Below, piece after piece: positions 10,946 through 22,258 of a DNA stretch of 64,000 nucleotides. This DNA comes from Prosopocoilus inquinatus (taxonomy: Eukaryota > Arthropoda > Insecta > Coleoptera > Lucanidae), in NCBI GenBank assembly GCA_036172665.1, contig CM069874.1, forward strand, positions 49,272,707 to 49,336,706. The letters are read 5' to 3'. The notes below the pieces were generated by a model. That model was not told the DNA's origin, searched no databases, and worked only from the letters and a program-made list of their open reading frames with translations. Position numbers and translations under genes: made by a program. Each line of letters begins with the position of its first letter. Within the stretch, counting starts at the first letter, position 1.

Positions 10946-13500
10946 AATCTAATACTTATGACTTGCAAAATATTATGAAACAAAACTGGCTTATACGAGT
11001 CTACTAAATGTAACCGCTTGAAATAATTTATGCAGATTTTAGCCTCGCATTAATACAGTCAGTCGGTAAAGTAGTGGACAGGGACTGTAAATCTGTAAAT
11101 GCTTGGGGTTCTTTTAAGTCTAAGATTGCACACAGATGTGGCCATCTCTATATTATATTATGTGTCCAAATCAGTTTTTGACAAAAGCAGGCCATGGAAA
11201 ACAATAGTTTGTCTTAGAATAGAATTACTACAGCAATGCACCCACAAATAATGACATTTGCTAATTGTTACAAAGCTTATTTTATATTATAAGGCTACCT
11301 TGTCTCGGAAATTACCCCCTTTTTTTCATAACAAAACCTAAACTAAATTCACTATACTTTTCAAATGAACATCCATCATTAATTTCAATTTTTGTTAGTT
11401 AATCGCTCGGCTGTTTCTTCTCAATAATGTAGGATTAAACTTTTCAACGACTGCGTAACTTTAAGTTAACGTTTGTACTTATTAAAGTAGACCTTAATGT
11501 TTCTAGCTAGATTAAAAATAAATAATTTCCAAACAAACCCCGAAAATGAAATATATACAGTGTATAATTACGTAAATAAGCTATCAGCCTCGCTTATCCC
11601 CTCTCTGGTAAATTCTAAAAATTTCATGGGAATACGATTACATCCAGGCAAATAAGTTTAAACAAGTAATTACTGAAGTCACGCTGATGATTTCCTCGGC
11701 ATTAATTGCCTGAAAACTTGATTTTGTTTTGCGCAATTAACGCGATGCTTATCAAATAATTAACACGCTCTCGCGGAGAAAAATTAATTGCCTAAGTAAC
11801 ACTGTCGATTTCATTCGTTTTAATTTATTAAAATCTGTTCTGGGAACACCATCACGATGCATTTATTTAATACGTTCCTGTTATAAATTCAATGTTACGG
11901 GGCCGCAATGAAGTCGAAAGTTTGTAGGTTAATTAGCAACAATTTGGTGGAGGATCGGAGACCTGTCGACCGGACAAATCGAACTGAACAACCTTGCCTC
12001 GGACAAAGAAAGAAAAAAATCGCAAAAAAAACAAAACAATGCGTCGTTTCGTCCCGGCTCAGGAGCGGACTTGCCAGTATCATGCCCATGTTAATGACAG
12101 TTATGTAACGAAGATCCAACCCACATTCGAAGCCTCCTTCAAGGACAGCAGCAGGCTACTCGGAATACAATAATTTCGATATCTCTCGTTTCGAATCTCG
12201 AATAAATTGCCTCGAGTAATTTTTTTTGCGTTTTCGACAACCACACGCACTTCGTCTCTTCGTAACCATTACATACTGGGACTATTTCACTCGTTCTTTG
12301 GCAATGAACCATATTACAGGTGTGGTTCAATCGTATTCGTTAATTACGTCATCAATTTTCAAATGAACTACCGGGTGAACAGTAGGATTCATAATTAGAG
12401 GACGCTGTGATTGGTGCTATTTTATGCTGTACGGTTGAATACAATGCGAAATAAATAATAAATTGACAGTTGTCGTATTTGAGGTTATGCTCGTGCTTTA
12501 TATAATCCTTATTTTGTTATTTTATTTTGTATGGATACGGGTTTAAACCCCTTTTTAGAATATTAGAGACGGTTTCACAAAACAAATCCGTTTATTACCA
12601 ACCATTTAAGAAAATAAATGTCACAATTCTGTCACTTAAATTTTTTTATTTCAAACTGTAAGCTTGTGTTGCCAACTTTTTGGAAAATATGACAGCCTGC
12701 TCTAATTATAAATTCCGTTGATCGCACAGTATAATTGAACCTGTTACGATTTGTATGTCATGTCTCAACGTTAACCTGCTGAAAAGTTTTAAAGAGTTAA
12801 AGTTTTAGTGTACATTGCAAAGGATTTGATTTTGATTATTCACTACCTACTGATAATTTTAGCTCCCACCATTTAAATCCGGCATTAATGGCCAATTTAA
12901 TTGAAAATTATGATGTATTTCAACAGTAGTTTGAGATTAATTCCTGTAGAAATAACTATATTATCTCAGGAGTTAAAGTTAACTGGTGATGTCGACAGTT
13001 GCACATGCCGAGTTTCATAAAAATAGCTTAAATTTAATCATCAGTTAACAATATGCATTACTATACCTGTTAACCCAAGCGACATTTACTTTTGCCAAAT
13101 CCATGATTAAACGATTAATATTTTTTTTTAATTATAGGGACCATGGGAATATAAATGAGCGACAACGTCATTACAATACTTGTCACAGTATTACTAGAAT
13201 TGTGGTAGAACACACTCAAAGGCAGACGGCGAATATTGAAATTAACTCACGTTAGTAAAATAGACAAAGCTGTGAAGGTAGTAGTTGCGTGCTGTATATT
13301 ATATAACTTCTGTTTCATAAATTTGGATTTTTAGAACGACAATGAACCAGTTAAAAATCACAATGATGACTTCCTAAACGCGAATGATGTACCAATAGAA
13401 GCCCTTAACAAATAGCATGAAATAACTAATTTACTATAGTTGTCAAAGGATTGTTTACCAAAAATTATGCAAATTCAGGTTTTATAAATAAAATTTATAA
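10946..13500. other. long stretch without recognised genes
   Basis: From 11,400 to 12,400 the base composition is more balanced. Homeobox-like AATTAA/TAATTG words are common around 11640-11880. Short frames overlap at 11895-12119 (minus) and 11908-12108 (plus) and look like chance. It could hold conserved non-coding DNA, but the sequence alone does not show that. No inverted-repeat element was resolved here. Confidence 0.45.
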
Positions 13501-13572
13501 AATTTATTACATCGCATTTGCGCGTAGATTGGTCAAGTCGTTTTTGGTTCGCAGTGGGAATTTCGAGCTACG

Positions 13573-13619
13573 GTTCTACTGAAGAGACCACAAAGAGGGC
13601 TGAAACAGCTGTACAGAGG
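13573..13619 (+). ncRNA. hammerhead-ribozyme-like motif, homologue of 7332-7378
   Basis: Reads CTGAAGA at 13579, a weak stem II, TGAAA, CAGCTG, TA, then CAGAGG. Stem I is weaker than in the 7332 copy, with four pairs and the closing pair lost. Downstream it shares CACTGCAATCAAAAACG and GATTTGCAACAA with the 7-kb repeat. Probably a decayed copy. Confidence 0.3.
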
Positions 13620-13732
13620 CTGCTCGAGGTTTTCACTGCAATCAAAAACGATTTGCAACAAATTTTTTTTAATAAAATGTTCATAAACTAAAATTTTGTT
13701 TTGCTAATAACTTTAAGTATTGCAGTTCATCC

Positions 13733-14510
13733 TCACGTTACTGCAACTTCTGCAACCAATTTTTTTGTATTATTTGTTAGCAGTAACAGAACGAATTTTG
13801 AATCAAAACTGTACTCTACAAAAGTAATACAAATAAATGTATTCTTATAAAATAGACCTGATAGAAATGATAACCTGAACACAACTTTTGAAGCAAACAT
13901 TTTATTCGCTATCTGAAGGAGATAAACGTCTTTTTCTTGATTGCTTTGTCGCACGCATTGTTTGCATGAAAGCCATCATTTGCTAATGACGTAGCTTGCT
14001 CTGATTTTCAAAAAGTTGGATCATCGCTTGAAATTCCTATTTTTTATGTGCTGATTTTCTTTCTGCAATCTTAAACAACCATCTAACGCTAGTATTCTTG
14101 ATGCCCTTGGTTTTACGGCTCTTCTTATATCAGAAAACCGATTTTCCTGATCTAATGATGATGACGGTCTTTCAAGTGCTGATGATGTAAGCGTATGTGA
14201 TACAGTTAGGGTTAAACACTTAAATCAGACCTCGGTGTTGAGGTGCAATTACTTGATTCATTGCTTGCTAAAGTATCAAATATTACAGCTGGATTAACTT
14301 TGTTTATTCCGGAGAACTGCATCAAGCTCATCATAATAAGGAGGAATTTTTGACTTGACCCTCTTCAATTCTTTTACGTCAGTCAATACTTTTGAAACAT
14401 GACCTTTGCAAATTAGCAAATTTCTGGTGGCATTTTTCTCGTCACAAATGCCAAAACTCACAAAAAAAAAACATTTCACTCATACGTTCCGCAATTATTG
14501 TCCATTATTG
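13733..14510 (-). pseudogene. decayed ORF resembling a Myb/SANT-like transposon-associated protein
   Basis: Minus-strand fragments in order are a 61-codon piece (14294-14479) ending KSKIPPYYDELDAVLRNK, then a Ser-rich stretch (SSALERPSSSLDQ) and a charged LRLQKENQHIK piece near 14080, with stops between. The YYDELD-type end of a three-helix domain, followed by a Ser-rich linker and a charged helix, resembles the Myb/SANT-like proteins that accompany Harbinger transposons. No aromatic core of the helix bundle is clear and no transposase is nearby. It may equally be a MADF-like or unrelated gene. A TAATAAATTATTATTACTATT tract at about 14580 resembles a LINE tail. Confidence 0.35.
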
Positions 14511-14979
14511 TTGTTAAGTTGAAACTTAAAACTTAAACGTAAAATATATTTTTGTTTTTATATAAAATTGTAAAGACCGTAATAAATTATTATTACTATT
14601 ATTAAATACAATCTGCTGGTACAGCATTGCAAGTAAGTTCAACAAGTCGAATTTCAATTGTCAGCGTGGAATCCCCTCATTTGCGTACGTTCTAAAAACC
14701 GAAAAGGACTTTGATCTGCATCAAAGCAAACGTCGGTAATTCATGTAGACAGTTTCCACAGCCTTTAAGCCGGTGTCGTTGACTGTTCTTGCGAAATGCT
14801 AACTAAACAATTTTGTCAAATTAAACCAAAAAGGATAGCGCACTTGGTTCTTGTTGGTCTTTAAGCCAACATTTATTCGATCCCAGTCTTTTACAGTCAG
14901 CTATTTTTTATGTAAATACTTGTTATTATTAAGCTCCGATTAGTGTTTGTATTATTTATCAAACATTTGTTAATTTCTC

Positions 14980-15210
14980 TTGAATTTCGAGTGCTTGCAT
15001 TCGCAGATGATTTAAAAATATATGCCTTGGCTCCTCAGTTTCGACTGTTCATGATGCTATAGATGCTTAGAGCAGTGTGTTGACATTCTTAACTATTAGT
15101 GTACTGACAATTATCTTAAGTTAAATATAAATAAAACTTTTTTTGTATACGTACACTAAAAAAACTCCGTCTGATTATCTACAATTAAAGAGACCAGGTC
15201 AAAAAGTAGC
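14980..15210 (+). pseudogene. small reverse transcriptase remnant (motif C region)
   Basis: Translation around 14991 gives VLAFADDLKIYALA, the RT motif C loop with its DD pair. A frame shift follows, then a VHDAID piece and a short KLFLYTYTKKTPSDY-like stretch where LINE RTs place the fingers-to-thumb linker. It spans only about 70 codons, has stops and no flanking motif A or B. It is too short to assign to a clade beyond LINE. Confidence 0.6.
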
Positions 15211-15578
15211 TAACAATAAGGCCGCATTCTTTAATTCAACATTTTGCTCTATGGACGTAGACTATAATTTGAAAAGTTGAAGAAAAAGTCAGTGGTTGCA
15301 TTAAAAAAAAAGAGTTTGTTGACAACTGTCAATTCCTGTGGATTCCCTGCAAGCTCTTTGTAACTTTTATCTGAAAGTGTTACTTCATCTTTATTATTAA
15401 ACAGACAATAGTCCATTTCTCTATCTTTTTTTTTTAGTTTTTGAGATATTCCCATTTATTTTGACCACTTTAACAGCCGAAATTTTTAGAAAAAATTGAA
15501 TATCGTCAAAACAGTACGTTTTAGGCATGATGTATGTGAATAAAAAAGATGTTAAACTGAAAGGAGATTTAAAAAATG

Positions 15579-15636
15579 TAGGGGTGTTCTATTTAAAATA
15601 GGAAAGTTAGTATCGACTTCTGGTAAAACCGGAAGC
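15579..15636 (+). repeat. dispersed terminal motif with CTTCYGG..CCGGAAG hairpin
   Basis: Begins TAGGGGTGTTCTATTTAAAA and ends in the imperfect palindrome CTTCTGGTAAAACCGGAAG. The same order occurs in both arms of the 9097-10945 palindrome and at about 40318-40375. It marks the end of a family of CAGGGTG-type elements. No partner end was found here. Confidence 0.5.
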
Positions 15637-17240
15637 ACGTCATGACTCATTTTGTATTATTTAGATCGACATCGATTATTGCTAACGTACAAATTTTCAG
15701 CAACCTATAACCTGTATATCTAGGCTCTTAATCACAACCTTGTATATTTTGATGAAAACAAAAATGAGTTTGTAATAACATACCTACTTTGTAAGGTACT
15801 CCTGAAATAAGCGCAAGAAAAATTTTCTGTACTTGAGTGTTTGTTGTTGTTTTCAAAGGTCATCCTCCTGCATGTCTTGTCGCTGTTGGTAAAAACCAAT
15901 TTCGTTTAGGTGAGGGGACCAGGACGACGATGACAAACGAGAGGAATCTCATTCTCTAATTTAATATTTTTACGCGTGGATTTTTCCAACGAAAATTCTC
16001 GAAGGCTGAAAATTACGTATAAAAAATTCGGATATAAAGTTTGAATTGGGCCAGGAAATTGATTTGCATGTTGCTTACGCGTCGGCCGTGATTGAGATAA
16101 AATTTAATTAGGATTTCGAAGCCCCTCCGATTTCACGGCCAACTGCTCGTGAACCTGTCGAGCGGAATTTGAATATCACGCTGAGGGGATTTCGCTTCTT
16201 CCTCGTCGTCTTCTTCTTCTGCTTCCTCCCCTCCTCAATTCCGTAGATTAGCTTGCTCTTCTTCGCTTAATAGAATTAGTGCTCGTCCGCCAGAAAATGA
16301 CTTATATAATGTCACATTTTGCAAAGTGAGAATTTTCTCTGAAATTGTTATTGCGTTGGAGGGTTGCCTGCATGAAACAGAATCGATCAGGCACTGGATA
16401 ATTAAGTGGGCACTTTCAATTTCGATTCTCTCTGACAGTTATTATAGTATTAAAAAATAGATATTTGTAACGAGATGTTAAAAAACAATGTAACTACCCC
16501 AATGCTATGTGAAATGGCCGCTAAAACCTTATGTACTAATGAATTCATCACGACGTCAATTTAATCCGTATGTTCCAAAATGTATTTGATTTGATTAAAC
16601 AAACACCAATGGAAAGAAGAAGTTGCAATAATATCTCTAGTTTAAGCTAGGATTCAATGTTTTTAATATAATATTATCTCTTGCTTGCAACAAAATCACA
16701 TTGTACTAGCATCAGTAAACTGTTTATAACGAAGTTACTATTTCATTTGCTTATTGTATCACGGTTTATCTCGATTGTTCCAAAAATGTTATCAAAGCGG
16801 CCAAATTGATGGTCTTATCACATACTTTATAGGTTTGTTATATTTTATAGTGACCCCACCTCATTTCATTAAAACGCCGCTTCGCAGAAAAAAATTCCAG
16901 GAGCAGGGACGTGCCCAGCCGCGTAACAAGTTCATTACCGCAATGAATAAGTCCCCGCCCGTCGTCTTTTTAATGGTCGGGCTGTATAATGAGGACGTTC
17001 GTAATTTATGTCGTTAAGACGGGCGGCGTCACACTGAGCGCACCTCAACGAGAATCAAGGGACGGCAAAAATTTCATCAGAAGATTGTGTAAAAGATATA
17101 AAGTGTTAATACTTTGAGGGCATAAATTCTTTATGTGTTGTAGTTGTATATTTTAGAAGTTTAGAATTTGAGAAAGTTTATGCATTCTCGAGATATCTGT
17201 GAAGCACGAGCATATTGTTATTATTATTAGTTTGGTAATA
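15637..17240. other. unannotated stretch with two GC-balanced blocks
   Basis: The blocks at 15860-16290 and 16850-17040 stand out from the AT-rich surroundings. The second carries an 8-bp hairpin CGCCCGTC/GACGGGCG (16956-16963 and 17018-17025) and an 87-codon frame without a known domain. They could be conserved regulatory DNA or an unrecognised exon. I cannot decide from one sequence. Confidence 0.4.
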
Positions 17241-17479
17241 TGATACGGGGGTGTGTTTAGTCTAGACAGCAAAGAAACGGAGGAGATTACGCGCAGTCTC
17301 CCGAGGGTTAACGCGAAAGGTAAACGTCGAACAAGTGGGACTCATGGATGTGATTAAAATGTTGTGGATGTGTGATAAGGGCTGTCCACGAAATATTAAC
17401 CGGGAGGAGGCGATGGTTTATTACAGATGTGTTGTATGTGATGGCCGCGGTGTGTTGCCGGGCATGAACTAGAGGATGC

Positions 17480-18160
17480 TTGTAGAATATGACCTGAAAT
17501 TGTATGTTCTGGCAGAAGTGTTAGGGCGGTACATTCTCCCGATGCGGTTTGAGGGTCATGAGTCATAAATTTATGCGGAGGTATTCTGGTAGCAGAATAT
17601 TGTCCGGGACGCGATCCGGGGCGTTGGCCAGAGGATGGTACCGTGCAGATATTTCAGAGCGACTGGATGTGAAGTATTTGTTCATGTACCAAAACAGAAA
17701 AGTCATTCGAAGTTGTTAACGAGAGTTTATAAAGGAATATTGGTTGGATATGCATTGCATGGCCGCGGATAATGTGTCTGGATTGGATGCCTGAAATAAA
17801 GCAGGTTCAAGAGTCACGTGATTGTGTCTGGATTGGATGCCTGAAATAAAACAGGTTCAAGAGTCACGTGATTGTGTGTTTAAAAAAATGTCTTTTGGCA
17901 AGAGTTTAGTAAGTGAGCAACCGAAGAGTGTCAGCAGTTATGGAAGATGATTCAGACCGACTCCGTTATTAGCAAATTTAGTTATAATGATGATGAACGT
18001 CATACTATTGGAAATGAAAGCCACAATACATCAAATTGTGAAATACCAGAAAGCGATAATCTAGACTCATTTGGAGATCAAGTGGTTGAGAAGAAGCAAT
18101 CTGGAAGACCCAAAACAGGATCCTACAAAACCACGGTAAAAGAAAGAGCGACATGATACT
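17480..18160 (+). pseudogene. Copia-type retrotransposon remnant (integrase C-terminal region)
   Basis: From 17656 the plus strand reads ATGCEVFVHVPKQKSHSK and then LTRVYKGILVGYA. These are the well-known Copia features: a GCxxxxHVP segment followed by the K(G)xxVGY motif. After a frame shift comes WMPEIKQVQESRDCVF, matching the conserved VxxSRDVxF element. That last segment is tandemly duplicated. The 69-codon frame starting at 17947 is an acidic, Lys-rich linker of the sort found between integrase and RT, but it is weak evidence. Upstream, from 17505, an LAEV-like piece may be earlier integrase. Several shifts and stops make it dead, and protease, RT and LTRs are not identified. Confidence 0.6.
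17773..17872 (+). repeat. exact-period 50-bp tandem duplication inside the Copia remnant
   Basis: Units 17773-17822 and 17823-17872 are identical except for one G/A change. The duplicated segment covers the codons for WMPEIKQVQESRDC. A recent replication slip after the element died is the simplest explanation. Confidence 0.95.
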
Positions 18161-18414
18161 TCGTTCAACCAAACCGAAACTCGCTGGCTTGTCTCAATCC
18201 AACGAGATGGAAATTTTTAAAGAAAAGGATTCACCGTATTATCATTGTAACAAGATGTTGCAGTACGATTTATTGAAGGAAGTGTTCGGAATGATCACCT
18301 ACAAGATAAAAGCGATCCTTCCGAGGGGAGAAACGTTGTGATTTAGATTTAAAAAAAGTTAGCATAGGCGTGAGGTTGTTACAATAAGTTTGCTTGTTTT
18401 TGATGTATGTAATA

Positions 18415-19560
18415 TACAGCGTGGAAACTAAGTAGCGGATAAAATCCATAACTCCGTTAATATTTGTAATAAAGCAAAAACCTAAAAGGGGTATAGCGAT
18501 TCAAATTACAGCGCATAAGAAGAAGTATATTTTGAGATATTTTCATGAATTATTATTAAGTTATGACGTCATCAAGATTTTTTTTAAATGACAACCTATA
18601 TTTTTTATTTTTGATTTCGGTGGGTCTTTTTAACCTACTTTCAACAGTATAAAATTTTGAATCGATTACATAACAAAAAATTCAAGAAAAACGGCCATAA
18701 AAGTTTAATTGTAAAGTTGAAGAAATTAACAGAATATCTAGTTAGCTAGGTGTAAAACAAACAAAATTTGTTTGATTGACAAGAACTTGTAAATACCTAT
18801 CACAATAAAGTGAGTATTTTTATTCCCTGTGGATAGTAGGAGTTACACTAATTATTAAAAACCTTTTAACAAAATGGTGTTGCTGACTGAAAAACAAAGA
18901 ATTGAAGTTCTAATGATGATTGGGTATGGCGATCGAATTAGAACTCATCAAGAGGTGTGTCGACTTTTTATAGACAAATATCCTGATCAGCAAATAAGTC
19001 AATCCACAGTCAGCAGAATAGAAAATAAATTTCGAAATTACGGTATTGTGAAAGACCTTCCAAAAACTGGCCACCCTAAGACAAAATTAATTGACGATGT
19101 GCAGCTTGATATTTTACTAGAAATAGAAAATAATCCGCATTCGACTAGTCGAGACATTGCTTTAGAGGACAACCTGAGCCATACCTCGGTACTGAAACTT
19201 TTAAAAATGCAAAAGTTTCATCCGTATAAAGTAAAATTAGTCCATGAGTTAGCAAAAACTGACTATGATCATAGACAAGAATTTTGTGAAGAAATGTTGG
19301 AAATTTGCAGTCGTGATCCAATGTTCTCGCAGCGTATAATTTTTTCTGATGAGGCAAGTTTTACTTTACATGGAACTGTTAACAGACATAATTGTCGATA
19401 TTGGTCTAGGGAAAATCCCCACTGGATGCAAGAAGCTCATACTCAACATCCCCAGAAGCTCAACGTATGGACAGGAATTGTCGGTGACAGAATTTTAGGT
19501 CCATTCTTTATCGAAGGTAATTTAACTGGTGAGAAATATCTACACTTCTTTTATTCTTCT
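18415..19560 (+). mobile_element. truncated IS630/Tc1-mariner-like transposon with 5' end
   Basis: The apparent left end TACAGCGTGGAAACTAAGTA lies after TA at 18413, and about 460 bp of leader precedes the transposase frame. The right part, from before the second catalytic residue onward, is missing. At about 19550 the sequence changes to an unrelated dispersed repeat. The left end resembles the TACAGGGTG termini found on many short elements in this window. Confidence 0.6.
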
Positions 19561-19569
19561 TTTATTTGA
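18874..19569 (+). pseudogene. IS630/Tc1-mariner-like transposase, C-terminally truncated
   Basis: The frame of 231 codons starts MVLLTEKQRIEVLMM. Residues 1-70 form a helix-turn-helix domain of the kind common in insect IS630-like transposases, with an ISQSTVSRIENKF recognition-helix segment. The GHPKTK linker of these enzymes follows. Residues 85-130 look like the second helix-turn-helix (TSRDIALE, LSHTSVLKLL). The DDE part begins near 150 with IIFSDEASF, where D159 is the first catalytic acid. It continues through NVWTGI and ILGPFFIEG to EKYLHFF. The second acid (the QDxAPPH-type block) and the third are absent, and the last few codons come from the neighbouring sequence. It cannot encode an active enzyme. 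Confidence 0.85.
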
Positions 19570-19599
19570 ATATGTTTAGTAATTTAAAGCTTTGAATTT

Positions 19600-19800
19600 T
19601 TATTTAAACGATAATAAGAAAGGACTATTAAGAAAACATAGAAAGAGAAAAGGAGTGGACAGTTTTCGACAATTCCCAAAACCAGTATTACTAATTTTTT
19701 ATTAAAAGAAGATTACTAAAAGAATTGGGGACAAAAGGGGATGAAAAGCGAGTTTCCGACTTCCGTCCGGACGTGCGTTCTACACAGTTAAATTGAGCGT
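19600..19800. repeat. dispersed repeat related to 41471-41640 and 51500-51665
   Basis: The left half shares GATAATAAGRAAGGAYTATT with 41471-41520. The right half shares TWAAAAGAAYTGGGRACAAAAGG and TTTCCRACYYCCGTC with 51585-51655. The three copies overlap only partly, so a longer parent is implied. No coding sense found. Confidence 0.5.
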
Positions 19801-20183
19801 CGTAGTACATGTTTCAGTTCTAAGAAGCTTTCGGCTTCACAGGCAAACTGACGACAAGTTTGCGATTCTGAAAGCCTTGCTGAGAAGTAATTATGAATTT
19901 GTTAAATTAAAAACTGACCTTGAGTTTCAGCTTAACTGATTTTTTTTTAACTTGCTTGGTAATAGGGTGCATGACAGCAACACTGAAACACAAATTAAAA
20001 CTATCCAAGGAATAACACCCTTAAATTTAGTAAACTGTAACAGGAATTATAGTCAAGAACACATAAGATAACACCAAATTTTGACGATTTTACTTATTAT
20101 TACAGCCAGACGTTAATAAATTTAGTAGTCAGACAAGTGGCACCATCTGTTAATCAGGGGACACTTTTCGTGGGTTGGTGGAG
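19801..20183. other. unassigned; possible 3' flank of an LTR element
   Basis: The final dozen bases before 20184 are G-rich and mostly purine (GGGTTGGTGGAG), as expected for a polypurine tract before a 3' LTR. Nothing else is recognised. Confidence 0.3.
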
Positions 20184-20373
20184 TGTTACGCGTTCTCCGG
20201 AAGGAACATGATCAGCTGTCTGGCATGTTCGAGAGAGTTCATGTTAGTTCCATGGCCTTCTAGGTGTTTCCAGTAACAGCCGTATGGAAATAAAAAGTTT
20301 TGTGTAATTTGAACTTATAAGCTAGTTTTAATTAAAGTGACGATTATTATTTGTGAACCCCAAATTCGTAACA
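20184..20373 (+). mobile_element. candidate short LTR (190 bp)
   Basis: The segment begins TGTTACG and ends CGTAACA, giving a 7-bp inverted terminal repeat of the TG..CA type used by LTR retrotransposons. An AATAAA signal lies near 20288. A purine-rich tract sits directly upstream, which favours a 3' LTR in plus orientation. No target duplication is seen, and no second LTR or RT is in the window. The orientation and family (possibly BEL/Pao or Gypsy) are uncertain. Confidence 0.4.
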
Positions 20374-21165
20374 TTATTATTCTCTAAAATTATTAAACAA
20401 AATAGAAAACTATAACACTAATTAAATTAACACGTAATCATATTCCAGTTAGAAACGCAGAACTCGGCGAAAACAACGCCCGGATTGTGAAAGTGGAGCG
20501 CTTATTCGCAAGCCTTTTGCAAACTCAAGTGCTAATTCGCAACCGAGTTAAGTAAGCAGATTTTTGTAAAAAAAACGTATAACTAGACCGAGTCGAATTC
20601 GCAACTTCAGTCGTTAACTAAATCTTTAATTCGATTCACGTGCCGTCTCCACCTCTGATGATCGCCGCGGGCATTTCTACTGTCGTCGCCGCCCTCGGAC
20701 GCTACATCTGCTACGTCGAAGTCGAAACCGTCGCCAGCAGCCCAAGTAATCGTCCGGCCCGGTACATTCATCCATCGACCCCATTCAATGCAACGCAGAG
20801 ATTTTCATCGCGATGTTCCCGGCAACCCGGACCGGTAGAGAAAACCCCCATCCCCAGATATCAATTTAACTCTAATCTAAATCAAATAGAGAGGTATATT
20901 TTGTAATCGAATTGTTTTAGAAACTCTACCTACGCCTCAACAAACTGGCGGTCTCCTGGTGACATGTTGGAGGCCATTCGTGAGAATACTCCGAGCTGAT
21001 CGAGCGTGATCATTTTCTGCTTCAAAACCGTTAAAATAAGTTTGATTATTCATTAACGAATGGTTTTATTTAATTTGCTTCTCTTAAGGTACCTCCGCTG
21101 TTAAATAGCGAGTGCTCCCTCTGAGCAACCCCCCAGCGACCCTCAAATATTTCAGGGCCGTGACA
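20374..21165. other. GC-richer stretch with a second LTR-like segment
   Basis: From 20440 to 21165 the composition is clearly richer in G and C than around it. An 88-codon frame at 20640-20906 has no known domain. On minus, 21165 to 20965 starts TGTCACGGCC, has AATAAA inside and ends CCAACA, so it could be another 201-bp LTR. A TGGCGGTCTCC at 20945 and a TGGCGCGACC at 21770 resemble primer binding sites. These are weak signals. Confidence 0.3.
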
Positions 21166-22258
21166 ATAGGATTTGTAATTTGAGATTCGGACAAATGCAG
21201 CCGAGCATGTTGCCATCAACTTGACAAAACAAAATTTTCGAGTGCTTAATGGGCTACTTCATGAAACTCAAAAGACTCACTTGAGTTTGAGCACCAGAAT
21301 ATAAAAGTAAATTATTTGGCGTTTATATTTAGAAGTACTTTTACATTACGGCACAGCAAAATAATGGTAACATGTTATTATTTTTATTAAATTTTATGTG
21401 TTGGTAGTCGTATTCAAACAACACCCATTTAAAATAGGCCTGATTTATCACGTAGGAATATCATATTTCGGTATTTTACGACTTTCAATTATATTGAAAA
21501 GCACTATACTTCACCGTTCCAGGAGTCAAGTACTGCTTAGTCCGAGTGCTACAAGCGGTGCACGAGAGTCACTCGTCAGTTAGGTAAGTATTAACGTTTG
21601 ATCTATGACTTCCATTAGTGGACTCTGCAGGCGTTGCTATTTCGAGACGGTCGGAGAAAAACCCTCTCACATTTCTAATGGTTTACGAACGGTTCCGTAA
21701 TACCTTTTTTTTTCCTCCTTTATTTAGCCAGTATTTATTTACATTGAACTTGTTGGATTCGTACCAAATACTGGCGCGACCTAAGTTTAGCCGGTGTAAA
21801 CAATCACCGAAGACAGCGAACAGTTAGCCGTTCGTTTTAGATTTTACATTTTATGTATTGCGACGAGAAGGAAACGATTTCACAGAAACGATAGCATTCG
21901 GTATAATACAGCTAGAAATCGAAAAAAAAAAATTACGGATTTGAACGCGCTTTAGTGCCGCCACTGAGTCTGATTAATAAAAAGTAAGCAATTGCTTTCA
22001 GCTTTGGCCGATTAGCAAAAGCAAAAGCTGTAAAAGCAAATGCTTTAAGACAAAGCGGTCGGTGAATTATAATAATATACATAATATAATTTCCGATTGA
22101 AATTAACGTCATTTAATTTTTTTAGATCGTAAAGCAAATATATTATACACAGATGCAACATTAAATTGAAAGGATCTTTCAATAAGCGCAGTTTTGTGGA
22201 GAGGTCGAGTTATTACCAATCTTAGGACATTTGTATGGATATTCACCTACCTAACGTA
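21166..22258. other. unassigned stretch
   Basis: Holds a good splice-donor match (AGGTAAGTAT at about 21582) and a short imperfect repeat of GCAAAAGC near 22010-22050. No linked coding exon is visible, so no gene is called. Confidence 0.35.

Noticed and set aside
17345..17460. Cys-rich reading (CDKGCP..CVVCDG) that looks like a zinc finger
   Set aside because: Spacing fits no known finger, the frame stops soon after, and it lies in decayed Copia-adjacent sequence.
21578..21592. Strong splice-donor match AGGTAAGTAT as sign of a host exon
   Set aside because: No linked acceptor, coding frame or promoter could be shown. One donor-like word is expected by chance in 64 kb.
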